From: an uncultured bacterium
GTDB taxonomy: Bacteria; Bacillota; Clostridia; Lachnospirales; Lachnospiraceae
NCBI GenBank assembly: GCA_905215775.1
Contig: CAJMRM010000018.1
Span: 1-45,127 of the forward strand
DNA length: 45,127 bases
Direction: 5' to 3'
A model generated the notes under the pieces. It saw only the letters and a program-made list of their open reading frames with translations. It was not told where the DNA came from and did not search any database. Both the position numbers and the translations under genes were made by a program. This document shows positions 33,372 to 42,758 of this stretch, one piece after another. Positions within the stretch are counted from its first letter, which is position 1. Each line of letters begins with the position of its first letter.

Positions 33372-35138
33372 ATGAAAAAGATTCTTGACCGGATCACAGA
33401 GGAAATGAGAGGGGCATTCACCGCCGCAGGCTACGACGCCACCTACGGCAAGGTGACCTTATCCAATCGCCCGGACCTCTGCGAATATCAGTGTAATGGC
33501 GCCATGGCTGCGGCCAAAGCCTATAAAAAGAAACCCATTGACATCGCCAGCGGAGTTGTGGAGCATTTAAAGGACAGCGAGATCTTTGAGGAAGTTTCCG
33601 CAGTAATGCCCGGCTTTATCAATCTGAAGATCGGGAACCGCTTCCTGGCCGATTATATGAACGGGATGCGGACCGGGGAGAAGCTGGGGCTGGAGCCGGC
33701 GGAGCATCCGGAGACGGTGATCGTGGACTACGGCGGGGCCAATGTGGCGAAGCCTCTCCATGTGGGCCATCTTCGCGCCGCTGTCATCGGAGAGGCCATT
33801 AAGCGTATGGGCCGCTATGTGGGCCATACGGTCATCGGCGACGTCCATCTGGGCGACTGGGGCCTTCAGATGGGTCTGATCATTGAGGAATTAAAGGAGC
33901 GCCAGCCGGAGCTTTGCTATTTCGATGAAAGCTATACCGGGGAATATCCGGAGGAAGCGCCCTTTACGATCTCTGAGCTGGAAGAGATCTATCCGGCGGC
34001 CAGCGCAAAGTCCAAAGTGGACGAGGCGTTTAAGGAGCGGGCTCAGGAGGCTACATTTAAGCTCCAGAGCGGCTACGCGCCCTATCGTGCCATCTGGAAC
34101 CATATCATGAACGTATCCTTAAAGGATCTAAAGAAAAATTACTCCAATCTGAATGTGGAGTTTGATCTGTGGAAAGGTGAGAGCGATGCCCAGCCCTATA
34201 TCCCCTCCATGATCGATGGGCTGGTGGAAAAGGGACTGGCGTATGAGAGCCAGGGAGCCCTGGTGGTGGACATTGCAGAGGAAACGGATACCAAGGAACT
34301 GCCGCCGTGTATCATCAGAAAGTCCGACGGAGCCGCTCTTTACGCCACCTCCGATCTGGCCACCATTGTGGAGAGGGAAAAGGATTTCCATCCGGACCAT
34401 TATATCTATGTGGTGGACAAGCGCCAGGATCTTCATTTTACCCAGGTATTCCGGGTGGCAAGGAAGGCTGGGATCGTAGGGCCGGAGCGGAAGATGGACT
34501 TTGTGGGCTTCGGCACCATGAACGGAAAGGACGGAAAGCCCTTTAAGACCAGAGATGGCGGGGTCATGAGACTGGAGAATCTGATTGCCGATATCAGTGA
34601 GGCCGCCTATAACCGGATCATGGAAAACCGGACCATCTCCCCGGAGGAGGCCCGGGAGACAGCAAAGATCGTCGGACTGGCTGCACTGAAGTATGGGGAT
34701 CTGTCCAACCAGGCCACCAAGGATTATGTATTTGACATCGAGCGGTTTACTTCCTTTGAAGGCAACACGGGGCCGTATATCCTTTATACCATTGCCCGGA
34801 TCAACTCGATCCTGAAAAAGTATGAGGCTGTCTGCGGGACCCCGGCAGAGCCGGTGATCCTGCCGCCGGAGGCAGAGCCGGAGAAGACGCTGATGCTGGC
34901 ATTATCCAGATTCAGTGAGGTGATCGGGGGAAGCTTTGAGGAGCTGGCGCCGCATAAGATCTGCGCCTATATTTACGAGCTTTCCAACGCCTTAAACCAT
35001 TTCTACCATGAGACGAAGATCATTGCAGAAGAGGATAAGGAGAAGCAGGCGGGATATATCGGATTAGTAACTCTCACCAGGAGCGTACTCACCACCTGCA
35101 TCGATCTGCTGGGCTTTGAGGCACCGGAGCGGATGTAA
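33372..35138 (+). CDS. argS: Arginyl-tRNA synthetase
   Basis: 588 residues, class I synthetase that charges tRNA-Arg. There is an N-terminal additional domain (~1-110), then the catalytic domain with DYGGANVAKPLHVGHLRAA (HVGH at 130-133, the HIGH motif). KMSK is replaced by PFKTRDGG, as in many bacterial ArgRS. The C-terminal DALR anticodon-binding domain includes HKICAYIYELSNALNHFYHE. A clear AGGAG ribosome site precedes the ATG. It is the only recognised argS here and is intact. Confidence 0.96.
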   Translation: MKKILDRITEEMRGAFTAAGYDATYGKVTLSNRPDLCEYQCNGAMAAAKAYKKKPIDIASGVVEHLKDSEIFEEVSAVMPGFINLKIGNRFLADYMNGMRTGEKLGLEPAEHPETVIVDYGGANVAKPLHVGHLRAAVIGEAIKRMGRYVGHTVIGDVHLGDWGLQMGLIIEELKERQPELCYFDESYTGEYPEEAPFTISELEEIYPAASAKSKVDEAFKERAQEATFKLQSGYAPYRAIWNHIMNVSLKDLKKNYSNLNVEFDLWKGESDAQPYIPSMIDGLVEKGLAYESQGALVVDIAEETDTKELPPCIIRKSDGAALYATSDLATIVEREKDFHPDHYIYVVDKRQDLHFTQVFRVARKAGIVGPERKMDFVGFGTMNGKDGKPFKTRDGGVMRLENLIADISEAAYNRIMENRTISPEEARETAKIVGLAALKYGDLSNQATKDYVFDIERFTSFEGNTGPYILYTIARINSILKKYEAVCGTPAEPVILPPEAEPEKTLMLALSRFSEVIGGSFEELAPHKICAYIYELSNALNHFYHETKIIAEEDKEKQAGYIGLVTLTRSVLTTCIDLLGFEAPERM

Positions 35139-35182
35139 TTTCCCGTGATACCGGAGGACCGGAAACGGGACGGGGAGGCGTC

Positions 35183-38100
35183 ATGGAGGTAACCGGACTT
35201 TCCGCAGATACCTTCTGGAAAGGTGAAACGGAGATCAGAGGAGAAGTGACTGATGGTACGGAACGGTACAGGGTCCGTATTTTACGCAAGGGTAGTCAGA
35301 TTTTTGACTACTCTTGTTCTCGTGTGGATAAAAACGGAAAAAGGATCGGCTCCTGTGCCATGGGCTGCCATAGGGGGGATGGTGAAAAGGACCTCTGCCC
35401 CCATGGAAGGGCTGTGTGCGAGGCGTATCTGGAAAAGGAACGTACAGAGAGCCTGAAGCCGGTATCCACGTCCCAGAAGGTCCGCTTTATGGTGCGGGAG
35501 TACACCAACCGGGAGGTGGGACGGATCATGGGGGCCGGGGAAGAGGGACGGATGAAGCTGGTTCCTCTGGTTTCTTTTTCCAGAGACCAGGTCCGTGTCC
35601 GGTTCCAGGTGTCCAGGGAGAGGTCCTTCCAGGTCCGCGATCTGGTGACGTTTTCCCAGGCAGTGGAATTTGAACGGTTCCTGGAGTATGGAAAGGGAGC
35701 GGCCTTCCATCACAGCCTTGCGGCCTTCGGAGAGGAAAGCCGTCCTCTGGTGCTCCTGGTCCTGGAGCTGGTGGGGGCATACAGGGAATCCTATGCCCAG
35801 TTTAAGCGCGGGACCCTGGAAACGGAGCCGGTCCTTAAGGAGCTGGTCCTGGGAAGATCGGCCCGGGAACGGTTTTTTGGGATCATGGAGGGAAGGACGC
35901 TGGAGTGCGAGGATTACCGCCGCCAGAAAAGGAACCTGACTGTAAAAAAAGAAAATCCGCATCTGCGCATCCTGGTGGAGAAAACGGGAAGGGACGGGGT
36001 AAAGCTCACTGTCCCGGAAGAGATCCTGGCGTTTTCCGGGGAAAAGCGCCTGCTTGTGGCAGACCGGGAATCGCTCTGTATCTGCAGCCAGGAATATACA
36101 GACGCCCTGACGGTCCTGATGGAGTATACGGTCATGGGACAGGACGCGGAGCGGGAGATCCTCATCAATGACCGGGATATGCCGCTGTTTTATGAGCGCG
36201 TCCTGAAAAAGCTGGATATGCTGAAGCTTCTGGAGGTCCGGGACCTGGATCTGGAAGGTTTCCGGCCGAAGGAGCTTAAATGCGCCTTTTATTTTGACAG
36301 TGCGGGTCCCGGTGAGGTGACTTTGAGACCAGAGCTGTCCTATGGGGATTTTTCGTTCCATCCCCTGGAGGATGAAAATGTGCCCAGAGAGATCTGCCGG
36401 GATGTACCTGGGGAATTCCGGGTAAGCCAGACCATCACCCGGTACTTCAGGTACACGGAGGACGGAACCAGGGACCTGGTGATCCGGAACGATGATGCGG
36501 CGGTGTACCGTCTTGTATCGGAGGGAATGGGACAGTTCATGGAGCTGGGTGGGATCTTCCTATCTGAGTCCTTCAAAAAGCTCCGGGTCCGTCCGCCTGT
36601 GAACGTATCCGTAAGAGTGAAGGCAGAGGACCGGTGGCTGGAGCTGGAGGTGGATACAGAGGGGATCCCGCGGGAAGAGCTGGGAGCCATTCTGGCGGAG
36701 TACGATGCGGGAAAGAAGTTTTACCGGATGAAAAACGGGGATTTTCTGGCCCTGGGAGATGACGGCCTCCTGACCGTATCCAGAATGGCCAGGAGCCTGG
36801 GGGTGGAGAAGGAACTGGCCGGGGCTGTGCCGATCCGCCTTCCCATGTACCGCGCCATGTTTCTGGACGGGATCCTGAAGGAGGACCGCAGCGTGAGCTT
36901 CTACCGGGATCAGCTTTTTAAGGCAGTGGTACGGGGAATGAAGGATGTGGAGGACAGTGCGTTTGAGATCCCGGAGCCGCTTTCGCCTGTGCTGAGAGGA
37001 TACCAGAAAACGGGCTACCGTTGGATGAAGAGCCTGGATGCCTATGGCTTCGGCGGGATCCTTGCGGACGAGATGGGGCTTGGAAAGACGATCCAGGTCA
37101 TTGCCCTGCTCTTAGACGAAAAAAAGGGAGGCGGAGGAAGGACTCTGATCGTTTGTCCGGCCTCTCTGGTCTATAACTGGGAGAACGAGCTTCGCCGCTT
37201 TGGACCGGAGCTGTCTGTGGCGGCCGCTGCCGGTCCCCAGGGGGAAAGGGAGGCGCTGCTTGAAAGGCTGGCGGAGGAAAAGGACGGAGGGGCGGATGTG
37301 GTGGTCACCTCCTATGATCTATTGAAGCGGGATCTGGCCTGGTATCAGTCCATGACCTTCCGATACCAGATCATCGATGAGGCCCAGTACATTAAGAACG
37401 CAGCCACCCAGGCGTCCCGGGCTGTAAAGTCCATAAACGCCAGAACCCGGTTTGCCCTGACAGGAACACCCATGGAGAACCACCTGGGAGAGCTGTGGAG
37501 CATCTTTGATTTCCTGATGCCCGGCTTCCTGTTTACCTACCAGAAATTTAAAAAGACGTTTGAAACGCCCATCGTGCGGGACGGGAGCCGGGAGGCTCTG
37601 GAACGGCTCCACCGGATGACGGGGCCGTTCCTGCTGAGAAGGCTGAAACGGGATGTCCTGAAGGAGCTGCCGGATAAAATGGAAACCGTGCTCTATTCCC
37701 GGATGGAGGGAGAACAGAAACGGATCTATACAGCCAGTGCGGCTGCATTAAAGGAGCGGCTGCTGGAAGGCGAATTCGATGCCGGGGATGGAGGCGGGCG
37801 GATGCAGATCCTGGCGGAGCTTCTGCGTCTCAGGCAGATCTGCTGCGACCCCTCCCTGTGCTTCCCCAGATATAAGGGAGGCTCCGCCAAGCTGGAAACG
37901 TGCATGGAGCTTCTGGAAAACGGAACCCGGGCCGGTCATAAGATCCTTGTGTTTTCCCAGTTTACCTCCATGCTGGATGTGATCGCCGGGCGGCTTTCTA
38001 AAGAAAAGATCCCGTTTTATATGCTTACGGGGGCGACGGCCAAAGGAAGGCGGATGCAGATGGTATCGGATTTCCATACGGATGATGTGAAGGTATTTCT

Positions 38101-38395
38101 GATTTCCCTGAAGGCTGGAGGAACGGGGCTCAACCTGACGGCGGCCGACGTGGTGATCCATTATGATCCCTGGTGGAACGCGGCAGCCCAGGACCAGGCC
38201 ACAGACCGTGCCCACCGGATCGGCCAGGAAAATCAGGTGACGGTGTTCCGCCTGGTCACCAGCCATACGGTGGAGGAAAATATCCTGAAGCTGCAGGAGA
38301 GAAAGAAGGATCTGGCAGATTCTGTGGTCACCGAAGGGACTGGGAGCTTCGGCGGGCTGACCAGAGAAGACCTGCTGGCCATGCTTGACACATGA
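35183..38395 (+). CDS. SWIM zinc-finger / SNF2-family helicase
   Basis: 1070 residues. The N-terminal SWIM-type finger (~45-75) has Cys spacing ending in CPHGRAVC. A SNF2-associated region fills ~80-580. The SNF2 ATPase core has DEMGLGKTIQ (Lys635), DEAQ (732-735), ALTGTPMENHLGELWSIFDF, and a C-terminal helicase half with FSQFTSMLD, LKAGGTGLNLTAAD and DQATDRAHRIGQ. It should be a double-stranded DNA translocase that remodels protein-DNA complexes. Such proteins are widespread in Firmicutes, and some relatives sit in defence loci, but the neighbours here (argS, a wall carboxypeptidase) point to a housekeeping place. Confidence 0.9.
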   Translation: MEVTGLSADTFWKGETEIRGEVTDGTERYRVRILRKGSQIFDYSCSRVDKNGKRIGSCAMGCHRGDGEKDLCPHGRAVCEAYLEKERTESLKPVSTSQKVRFMVREYTNREVGRIMGAGEEGRMKLVPLVSFSRDQVRVRFQVSRERSFQVRDLVTFSQAVEFERFLEYGKGAAFHHSLAAFGEESRPLVLLVLELVGAYRESYAQFKRGTLETEPVLKELVLGRSARERFFGIMEGRTLECEDYRRQKRNLTVKKENPHLRILVEKTGRDGVKLTVPEEILAFSGEKRLLVADRESLCICSQEYTDALTVLMEYTVMGQDAEREILINDRDMPLFYERVLKKLDMLKLLEVRDLDLEGFRPKELKCAFYFDSAGPGEVTLRPELSYGDFSFHPLEDENVPREICRDVPGEFRVSQTITRYFRYTEDGTRDLVIRNDDAAVYRLVSEGMGQFMELGGIFLSESFKKLRVRPPVNVSVRVKAEDRWLELEVDTEGIPREELGAILAEYDAGKKFYRMKNGDFLALGDDGLLTVSRMARSLGVEKELAGAVPIRLPMYRAMFLDGILKEDRSVSFYRDQLFKAVVRGMKDVEDSAFEIPEPLSPVLRGYQKTGYRWMKSLDAYGFGGILADEMGLGKTIQVIALLLDEKKGGGGRTLIVCPASLVYNWENELRRFGPELSVAAAAGPQGEREALLERLAEEKDGGADVVVTSYDLLKRDLAWYQSMTFRYQIIDEAQYIKNAATQASRAVKSINARTRFALTGTPMENHLGELWSIFDFLMPGFLFTYQKFKKTFETPIVRDGSREALERLHRMTGPFLLRRLKRDVLKELPDKMETVLYSRMEGEQKRIYTASAAALKERLLEGEFDAGDGGGRMQILAELLRLRQICCDPSLCFPRYKGGSAKLETCMELLENGTRAGHKILVFSQFTSMLDVIAGRLSKEKIPFYMLTGATAKGRRMQMVSDFHTDDVKVFLISLKAGGTGLNLTAADVVIHYDPWWNAAAQDQATDRAHRIGQENQVTVFRLVTSHTVEENILKLQERKKDLADSVVTEGTGSFGGLTREDLLAMLDT

Positions 38396-38442
38396 TTGCG
38401 GGAAAATCGTCAGAAATTATTAAGATTCTGACGGCTGGAGCA

Positions 38443-38451
38443 TGGTATACT
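38443..38451 (+). promoter_or_regulatory. Extended -10 promoter of the carboxypeptidase gene
   Basis: TGG followed by TATACT gives an extended -10; no good -35 is seen. It is about 40 bases before the start codon. Confidence 0.45.
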
Positions 38452-38489
38452 GGAAGGTGCGAAAATCTACAACACAGGGAGACAGATGA

Positions 38490-40001
38490 ATGTTTAAAAG
38501 AACTCAGATCCTGAGCCTGGGGCTGGCCATGGCTCTTTGCACAGTGCAGACCGCCCAGGCAGAAATACTGATCACGCCGCTGGATATCAGCAATACGGCG
38601 GACCAGGGGGCCCAGATCATCCCGGATGGCCAGATGGGGCTCCAGAAGCAGCCGGGAGCCGGAAACCAGCCTTCCCAGCCCGGACTCCAGAACAGCCAGT
38701 CCGGACCGTCCGGAGCCCAGACAGGGAATGGGAGCGGGATCCTGGAATACAGCACAAAAACACCTGTAAAAATGGCGGAAACAGGGAACGGGACGGCCGG
38801 GCTTTCCGGGGAATATGCAGGACCCGGGCAGACGGAAGGGCCGGGAGCCGGAGATACAGGAGCCTCCGGCCAGCAGGGAATGTCGGGAGCTTCCCAGACT
38901 GCGGAGACTGCCCTGCCGTCGGTGTCGGCGGAGGCGGCCATCCTTTTTGACGCCACTCACGATACAGTGCTGTTTGAAAAAAACGCAGATGAAAAGCTGT
39001 ATCCGGCCAGCATCACCAAGCTCATGACCGCGCTTCTGGTACTGGAAAAGGCAGACCTGAACGATACGGTGGTCTTTTCAAAAACGGCTGTGACGGGCCT
39101 GGAATCCGGCGCAGTGACCCTGGGCCTTCAGGAGGGGGACCGGGTGTCGGTCCGGGACTGCTTATACGGTCTTTTGCTGAAGTCAGCCAATGAGGTGGCC
39201 AACGGACTGGCAGAGCATGTGGGCGGAAGTATCCAGGGCTTTGCGGATATGATGAACCAGAAGGCGGCAGAACTGGGATGCACAGGCACTCATTTTACCA
39301 ATCCCAGCGGTCTCAATGATCCGGACCATTATACCACGGCGCGGGATATGGCGAAGATCGCCGGCGCGGCTTTCGGCAATGAGACGCTCAGAAAGATCAG
39401 CTCTTCTCTGAGCTATGAATTCCCGGCTACGAAGGCGGCCGCTGCCAGGACCATTACGCCGGGCCACAAAATGCTCTATCCCAGCGATTCCAGATATTAC
39501 GAAGGGATCGTGGGCGGAAAGACCGGGTATACTTCCCTTGCGGGGAATACCCTGGTAACGTGTACGGAAAAAGACGGAGTCCGCATGATCGCCGTGGTAT
39601 TGAAGGCCAGAAGCACCCACTATGGGGACACGAAGGCGATGCTGGACTACGGTTATGAAAAGATAAAAGCATCCGGAGGCGGAGGCGCGTACCATCAGTG
39701 GGTGCAGAATGGGGACGGCTGGTATTTCCGGACGGCCGGAGGACAGCTCCTTACGGACTGCCGGGCGGTCATCGACGGAACGGAATACGGCTTTGATGCC
39801 GACGGAAGGATGCGCAGGGGCTGGCAGAAATACGGAGAGGACTGGTACTGCTTCCGTTCTGACGGCTCGATGGTAAAAAATGAATGGAGACAGGACGGGG
39901 ACCAGTGGTTTTACCTGGGAAGCGGGGGAGCCATGGTCCGGAACGCCTGGATCGACCAGACCTATTATGTCGGGGCAGACGGCGTCTGGATCCGGCAGTA
40001 G
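38490..40001 (+). CDS. D-alanyl-D-alanine carboxypeptidase with C-terminal wall-binding repeats
   Basis: 503 residues. A signal peptide ends TAQA (~23). A low-complexity Gly/Gln/Pro/Ser linker runs to ~145. The serine peptidase S11 domain has SITK (Ser174, Lys177), SAN (232-234) and KTG (344-346), so all catalytic motifs are present. Choline/glucan-binding-like repeats fill ~395-503 (DGWYFRTAGGQLL, EDWYCFRSDGSMVKNEW, DQWFYLGSGGAM). It trims the terminal D-Ala of peptidoglycan stem peptides outside the cell. Unlike PBP5, it seems held by repeats rather than by a C-terminal amphipathic anchor. The repeats resemble those of the Tad-locus surface protein. Confidence 0.92.
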   Translation: MFKRTQILSLGLAMALCTVQTAQAEILITPLDISNTADQGAQIIPDGQMGLQKQPGAGNQPSQPGLQNSQSGPSGAQTGNGSGILEYSTKTPVKMAETGNGTAGLSGEYAGPGQTEGPGAGDTGASGQQGMSGASQTAETALPSVSAEAAILFDATHDTVLFEKNADEKLYPASITKLMTALLVLEKADLNDTVVFSKTAVTGLESGAVTLGLQEGDRVSVRDCLYGLLLKSANEVANGLAEHVGGSIQGFADMMNQKAAELGCTGTHFTNPSGLNDPDHYTTARDMAKIAGAAFGNETLRKISSSLSYEFPATKAAAARTITPGHKMLYPSDSRYYEGIVGGKTGYTSLAGNTLVTCTEKDGVRMIAVVLKARSTHYGDTKAMLDYGYEKIKASGGGGAYHQWVQNGDGWYFRTAGGQLLTDCRAVIDGTEYGFDADGRMRRGWQKYGEDWYCFRSDGSMVKNEWRQDGDQWFYLGSGGAMVRNAWIDQTYYVGADGVWIRQ

Positions 40002-40029
40002 GTTAAATTTTGGAAAGGAACAGAAAAAT

Positions 40030-40281
40030 ATGAAAAATTCGATCAGAGTCACAGAGGCAGAATACGAGAACAGAAAAACAGGAGAAAAGGCCACCGGCTG
40101 TACCGTTCTGATCCACGGAGAGATCAAGGCAGTGCTGGATCAGCTGATGAAGGAGAATCCGGAGATCAAATCCTATGGACAGGCCCTGGCCGGAGTGGTG
40201 GATCTGGGCGTCAGCGTCCTGGAGAGCCAGGCCCGGGCAGCGGAGGGGCAGGAAAAGGCCGCTTCCGGTCACAAAGAGTAG
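40030..40281 (+). CDS. Small protein of unknown function (83 residues)
   Basis: The ATG at 40030 follows GGAAAGGA. The N-terminus is charged, a likely beta strand (GCTVLIHGEI) is followed by two predicted helices (KAVLDQLMKEN, YGQALAGVVDLGVSVLESQ), and the tail is polar. The strand-helix-helix outline recalls ribbon-helix-helix proteins, but I see no family mark that proves DNA binding. It lies between the carboxypeptidase gene and the metallophosphoesterase gene, 9 bases upstream of the latter, so those two are probably co-expressed. Confidence 0.6.
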   Translation: MKNSIRVTEAEYENRKTGEKATGCTVLIHGEIKAVLDQLMKENPEIKSYGQALAGVVDLGVSVLESQARAAEGQEKAASGHKE

Positions 40282-40290
40282 GAGGACCGC

Positions 40291-41145
40291 ATGGGGATCA
40301 TTCCCGGCCTTCTGGCCGCCGGAGCTGCCGCAGGCCTGTTCCTGTGGCGCTCGGAGTATGAGAAGGATTGTCTGGTGACGGATACGTACGAGATCCGTTC
40401 CCCAAAGCTCACAGAAGGAGACAGGACCTTTGTGTTCTTAACGGATCTCCACGACAAAGAATTCGGTCCCGGCAGCTGCCGCCTGCTGGAGGCAGTAAGG
40501 GCAGCCGGACCCGACGCCGTCCTCATCGGCGGCGATATGATGGTGGCAAAGGGAAAGGGAGATCTGGAAACATCCTTAAGGCTCATAAAGGCCCTGGCCG
40601 GGGAGTTTCCCGTATACTGCGGCAACGGAAACCATGAGCTCCGCATGAAGAAAAAAACGGAGATTTATGGGAGTAAATACTGGGAATACAGGGAGGCCCT
40701 GGAAAGGGCGGGGGCCGTCCATCTTTCGGACAGCTTTGTGCGCCTGGGAAAGGATCTGATCCTCTACGGGGTGGATCTGCCGGAGCGGTACTACCGTCCG
40801 GGAACCCCGTCCATGGAGGAGGGGTTTATGGAAAGAGCCCTGGGGAAGCCGGACAGAGAGCCGTTTTCCATTCTCCTGGCCCATTCCCCTGTGTTTTTTG
40901 AGGAGTATGCGGCCTGGGGAGCGGATCTGACCCTTTCGGGCCATTTCCATGGCGGCACCATCCGGCTTCCGTTCCTGGGAGGCGTCATGACGCCCCAGTA
41001 CCAGTTTTTTTACCCCCGCTGCGCCGGGGAGTTCACTGGCAGAGAGGGAAGGCGGATGTTAGTGGGACGGGGGCTGGGAACCCATTCCATCAATATTCGG
41101 TTTTGCGACAAACCACAAGTTATAGTGGTAAATCTAAAAAGGTAA
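40291..41145 (+). CDS. Membrane-anchored metallophosphoesterase (calcineurin-like, YaeI-like)
   Basis: 284 residues. An N-terminal membrane helix (IIPGLLAAGAAAGLFLW) precedes the phosphoesterase core with every metal-ligand motif: FLTDLHDKEFG (D-x-H), VLIGGDMM (GD), GNGNHELR (GNHE), LLAHSP, and LSGHFHGGTIRLP (GHxH). It should bind two metals and hydrolyse a phosphoester. The substrate is unknown; related proteins act on UDP-sugar lipids, nucleotides or phospholipids. Confidence 0.88.
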   Translation: MGIIPGLLAAGAAAGLFLWRSEYEKDCLVTDTYEIRSPKLTEGDRTFVFLTDLHDKEFGPGSCRLLEAVRAAGPDAVLIGGDMMVAKGKGDLETSLRLIKALAGEFPVYCGNGNHELRMKKKTEIYGSKYWEYREALERAGAVHLSDSFVRLGKDLILYGVDLPERYYRPGTPSMEEGFMERALGKPDREPFSILLAHSPVFFEEYAAWGADLTLSGHFHGGTIRLPFLGGVMTPQYQFFYPRCAGEFTGREGRRMLVGRGLGTHSINIRFCDKPQVIVVNLKR

Positions 41146-41180
41146 ACAATATTTTGTTGCTTAATATTTCGGCAAACCTA

Positions 41181-41209
41181 TTTACAGCAGATGAAAAGTC
41201 TGATATACT
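41181..41209 (+). promoter_or_regulatory. Promoter upstream of scpA
   Basis: TTTACA (41181-41186), 17-base spacer, TATACT (41204-41209). Transcription would start near 41216, only about 13 bases before an intrinsic terminator hairpin. Confidence 0.75.
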
Positions 41210-41228
41210 GTGTTAGCAATGCTCAGGA

Positions 41229-41260
41229 AGAGAGTTCCGGAACGCGGGACTCTCTTTTTA
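41229..41260 (+). terminator. Terminator between the scpA promoter and scpA (possible attenuator)
   Basis: AGAGAGTTCC (41229-41238) pairs with GGGACTCTCT (41246-41255, one wobble), followed by five T. It may end the phosphoesterase transcript, but it also lies downstream of the scpA promoter, so it would act on scpA transcription. Confidence 0.82.
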
Positions 41261-41334
41261 TAGCCGGCGGCGCGGGCAGACGCGTCATGTATGCCTGAAA
41301 ACGGCTCCGGGCGGTGCAGGACGGAGGAGAGGAC

Positions 41335-42126
41335 ATGGAACTGTCATACAAGCTGGAGAAATTTGAGGGTCCCCTGGATCTGCTGCTCCACCTGATCGAG
41401 AAAAATAAGATCAATATTTACGATATCCCCATTGCGGAGATTACGGACCAGTATCTGGAATACGTAAGCCGGATGGAAGAGGAATCCCTGGACGTGGTCA
41501 GCGAATTCCTGGTGATGGCGGCAACTCTTTTAGACATCAAGGCGAGGATGCTGCTTCCCAGAGAAGTCAATGAGGAAGGGGAGGAAGAAGACCCGCGGGC
41601 CGAGCTGGTGGAACGGCTTCTGGAATATAAAACGTACAAATATATGTCCATGGAGCTGAAGGATATGGAGGTGGACGCGGACAAGGTCTTTTATAAGGCC
41701 CCGACGATCCCCAAAGAGGTGGAAAAATATGAGGAGCCCGTGGATCTGGACCAGCTTCTGGACGGACTTACCCTGTCGAAGCTGCAGAAAATCTTTGAGT
41801 CTGTGATGAAGCGTCAGGAAGATAAGATCGATCCGGTGCGCAGCACCTTCGGCACCATAAAAAAAGAACCGGTAAGCCTGGAGGAAAAGATCGAAGCAGT
41901 GCTGGCATACGCCGGAAAGCACCGGAGGTTCAGCTTCCGGGGCATGCTGAGCCGCCAGAAAGACAAGACCGAGATCGTGGTCACGTTCCTGGCCCTTCTG
42001 GAGCTGATGAAGATGGGCCGGATCCGTCTGACCCAGGAGCACCTGTTTGACGATATGATGATCGAGGCTCTGGAGCCGGAGGGGACAGAAAGCCAGGCGG
42101 AAAGCCGGGTGGAGGAGATCGGATGA
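41335..42126 (+). CDS. scpA: Segregation and condensation protein A
   Basis: 263 residues. It is the kleisin subunit that bridges the SMC heads in the bacterial condensin. The family start LEKFEGPLDLLLHLIEKNKINIYDIPIAEIT is unmistakable, and the C-terminal winged helix (~200-255) is present. The ATG at 41335 has GGAGGAGAGG upstream; an earlier in-frame ATG at 41314 lacks a site. It overlaps scpB by 4 bases. Confidence 0.96.
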   Translation: MELSYKLEKFEGPLDLLLHLIEKNKINIYDIPIAEITDQYLEYVSRMEEESLDVVSEFLVMAATLLDIKARMLLPREVNEEGEEEDPRAELVERLLEYKTYKYMSMELKDMEVDADKVFYKAPTIPKEVEKYEEPVDLDQLLDGLTLSKLQKIFESVMKRQEDKIDPVRSTFGTIKKEPVSLEEKIEAVLAYAGKHRRFSFRGMLSRQKDKTEIVVTFLALLELMKMGRIRLTQEHLFDDMMIEALEPEGTESQAESRVEEIG

Positions 42127-42758
42127 GAGTAGAGGATTTAAGGGAGCAGGAGGCCGTTGTGGAGGCCGTGCTCTTTACCATGGGCCAGTCGGTGGAGATC
42201 CGGCAGCTGGCGGCAGCCCTGGAAACGGGTGAGCCGGAGGCGGAGGCCGCCGCAGAGCGGCTGAAGGCCAGATATGACGAGAGCGTCTGCGGGATGCAGG
42301 TGCTGCGGCTGGAGAACCGCTACCAGATGTGTACCAGGACCGGATATTATGAAAACCTGATCCGTGTGGCCGCTGCGCCGAAAAAGCAGGTCCTGTCGGA
42401 TGTGGTGCTGGAGACTCTGGCCATCATCGCTTATAAGCAGCCGGTGACCAAAGCGGATATTGAGAAAATAAGAGGCGTGAAATCGGATCATGCGGTGAAC
42501 CGTCTCATTGAATATAATTTAGTATATGAAGCAGGAAGGCTGGACGCGCCTGGAAAACCGGCGCTTTTTGCAACCACAGAGGAATTCCTGCGGAGGTTTG
42601 GGGTAAGCTCCACGGAAAATCTGCCGGAAATGGATCTGGAACAGAAGGAAGAGATCCGGTCAGAGGTGGAGGAGGAACTGAATCTGAAGGCAGGCCCGGA
42701 CGGGCGGCTGGAGGACGCAACAGAAAACGAGGAGGAACAGGATCATGAGATGCAGTGA
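42123..42758 (+). CDS. scpB: Segregation and condensation protein B
   Basis: 211 residues, kite subunit of the SMC-ScpAB complex, with two winged-helix domains. Family marks include VEAVLFTMGQSVEIRQLA, LSDVVLETLAIIAYKQPVTK and ADIEKIRGVKSDHAVNRLI. The C-terminus has an acidic tail (~185-211). It overlaps scpA by 4 bases and nrdD by 14 bases, so the three genes form one unit. Confidence 0.96.
   Translation: MRVEDLREQEAVVEAVLFTMGQSVEIRQLAAALETGEPEAEAAAERLKARYDESVCGMQVLRLENRYQMCTRTGYYENLIRVAAAPKKQVLSDVVLETLAIIAYKQPVTKADIEKIRGVKSDHAVNRLIEYNLVYEAGRLDAPGKPALFATTEEFLRRFGVSSTENLPEMDLEQKEEIRSEVEEELNLKAGPDGRLEDATENEEEQDHEMQ

Noticed and set aside
35183..38395. SNF2 helicase as part of a defence island
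   Set aside because: Its neighbours are argS and a wall carboxypeptidase, with no nuclease, methylase or DISARM-type partner nearby.
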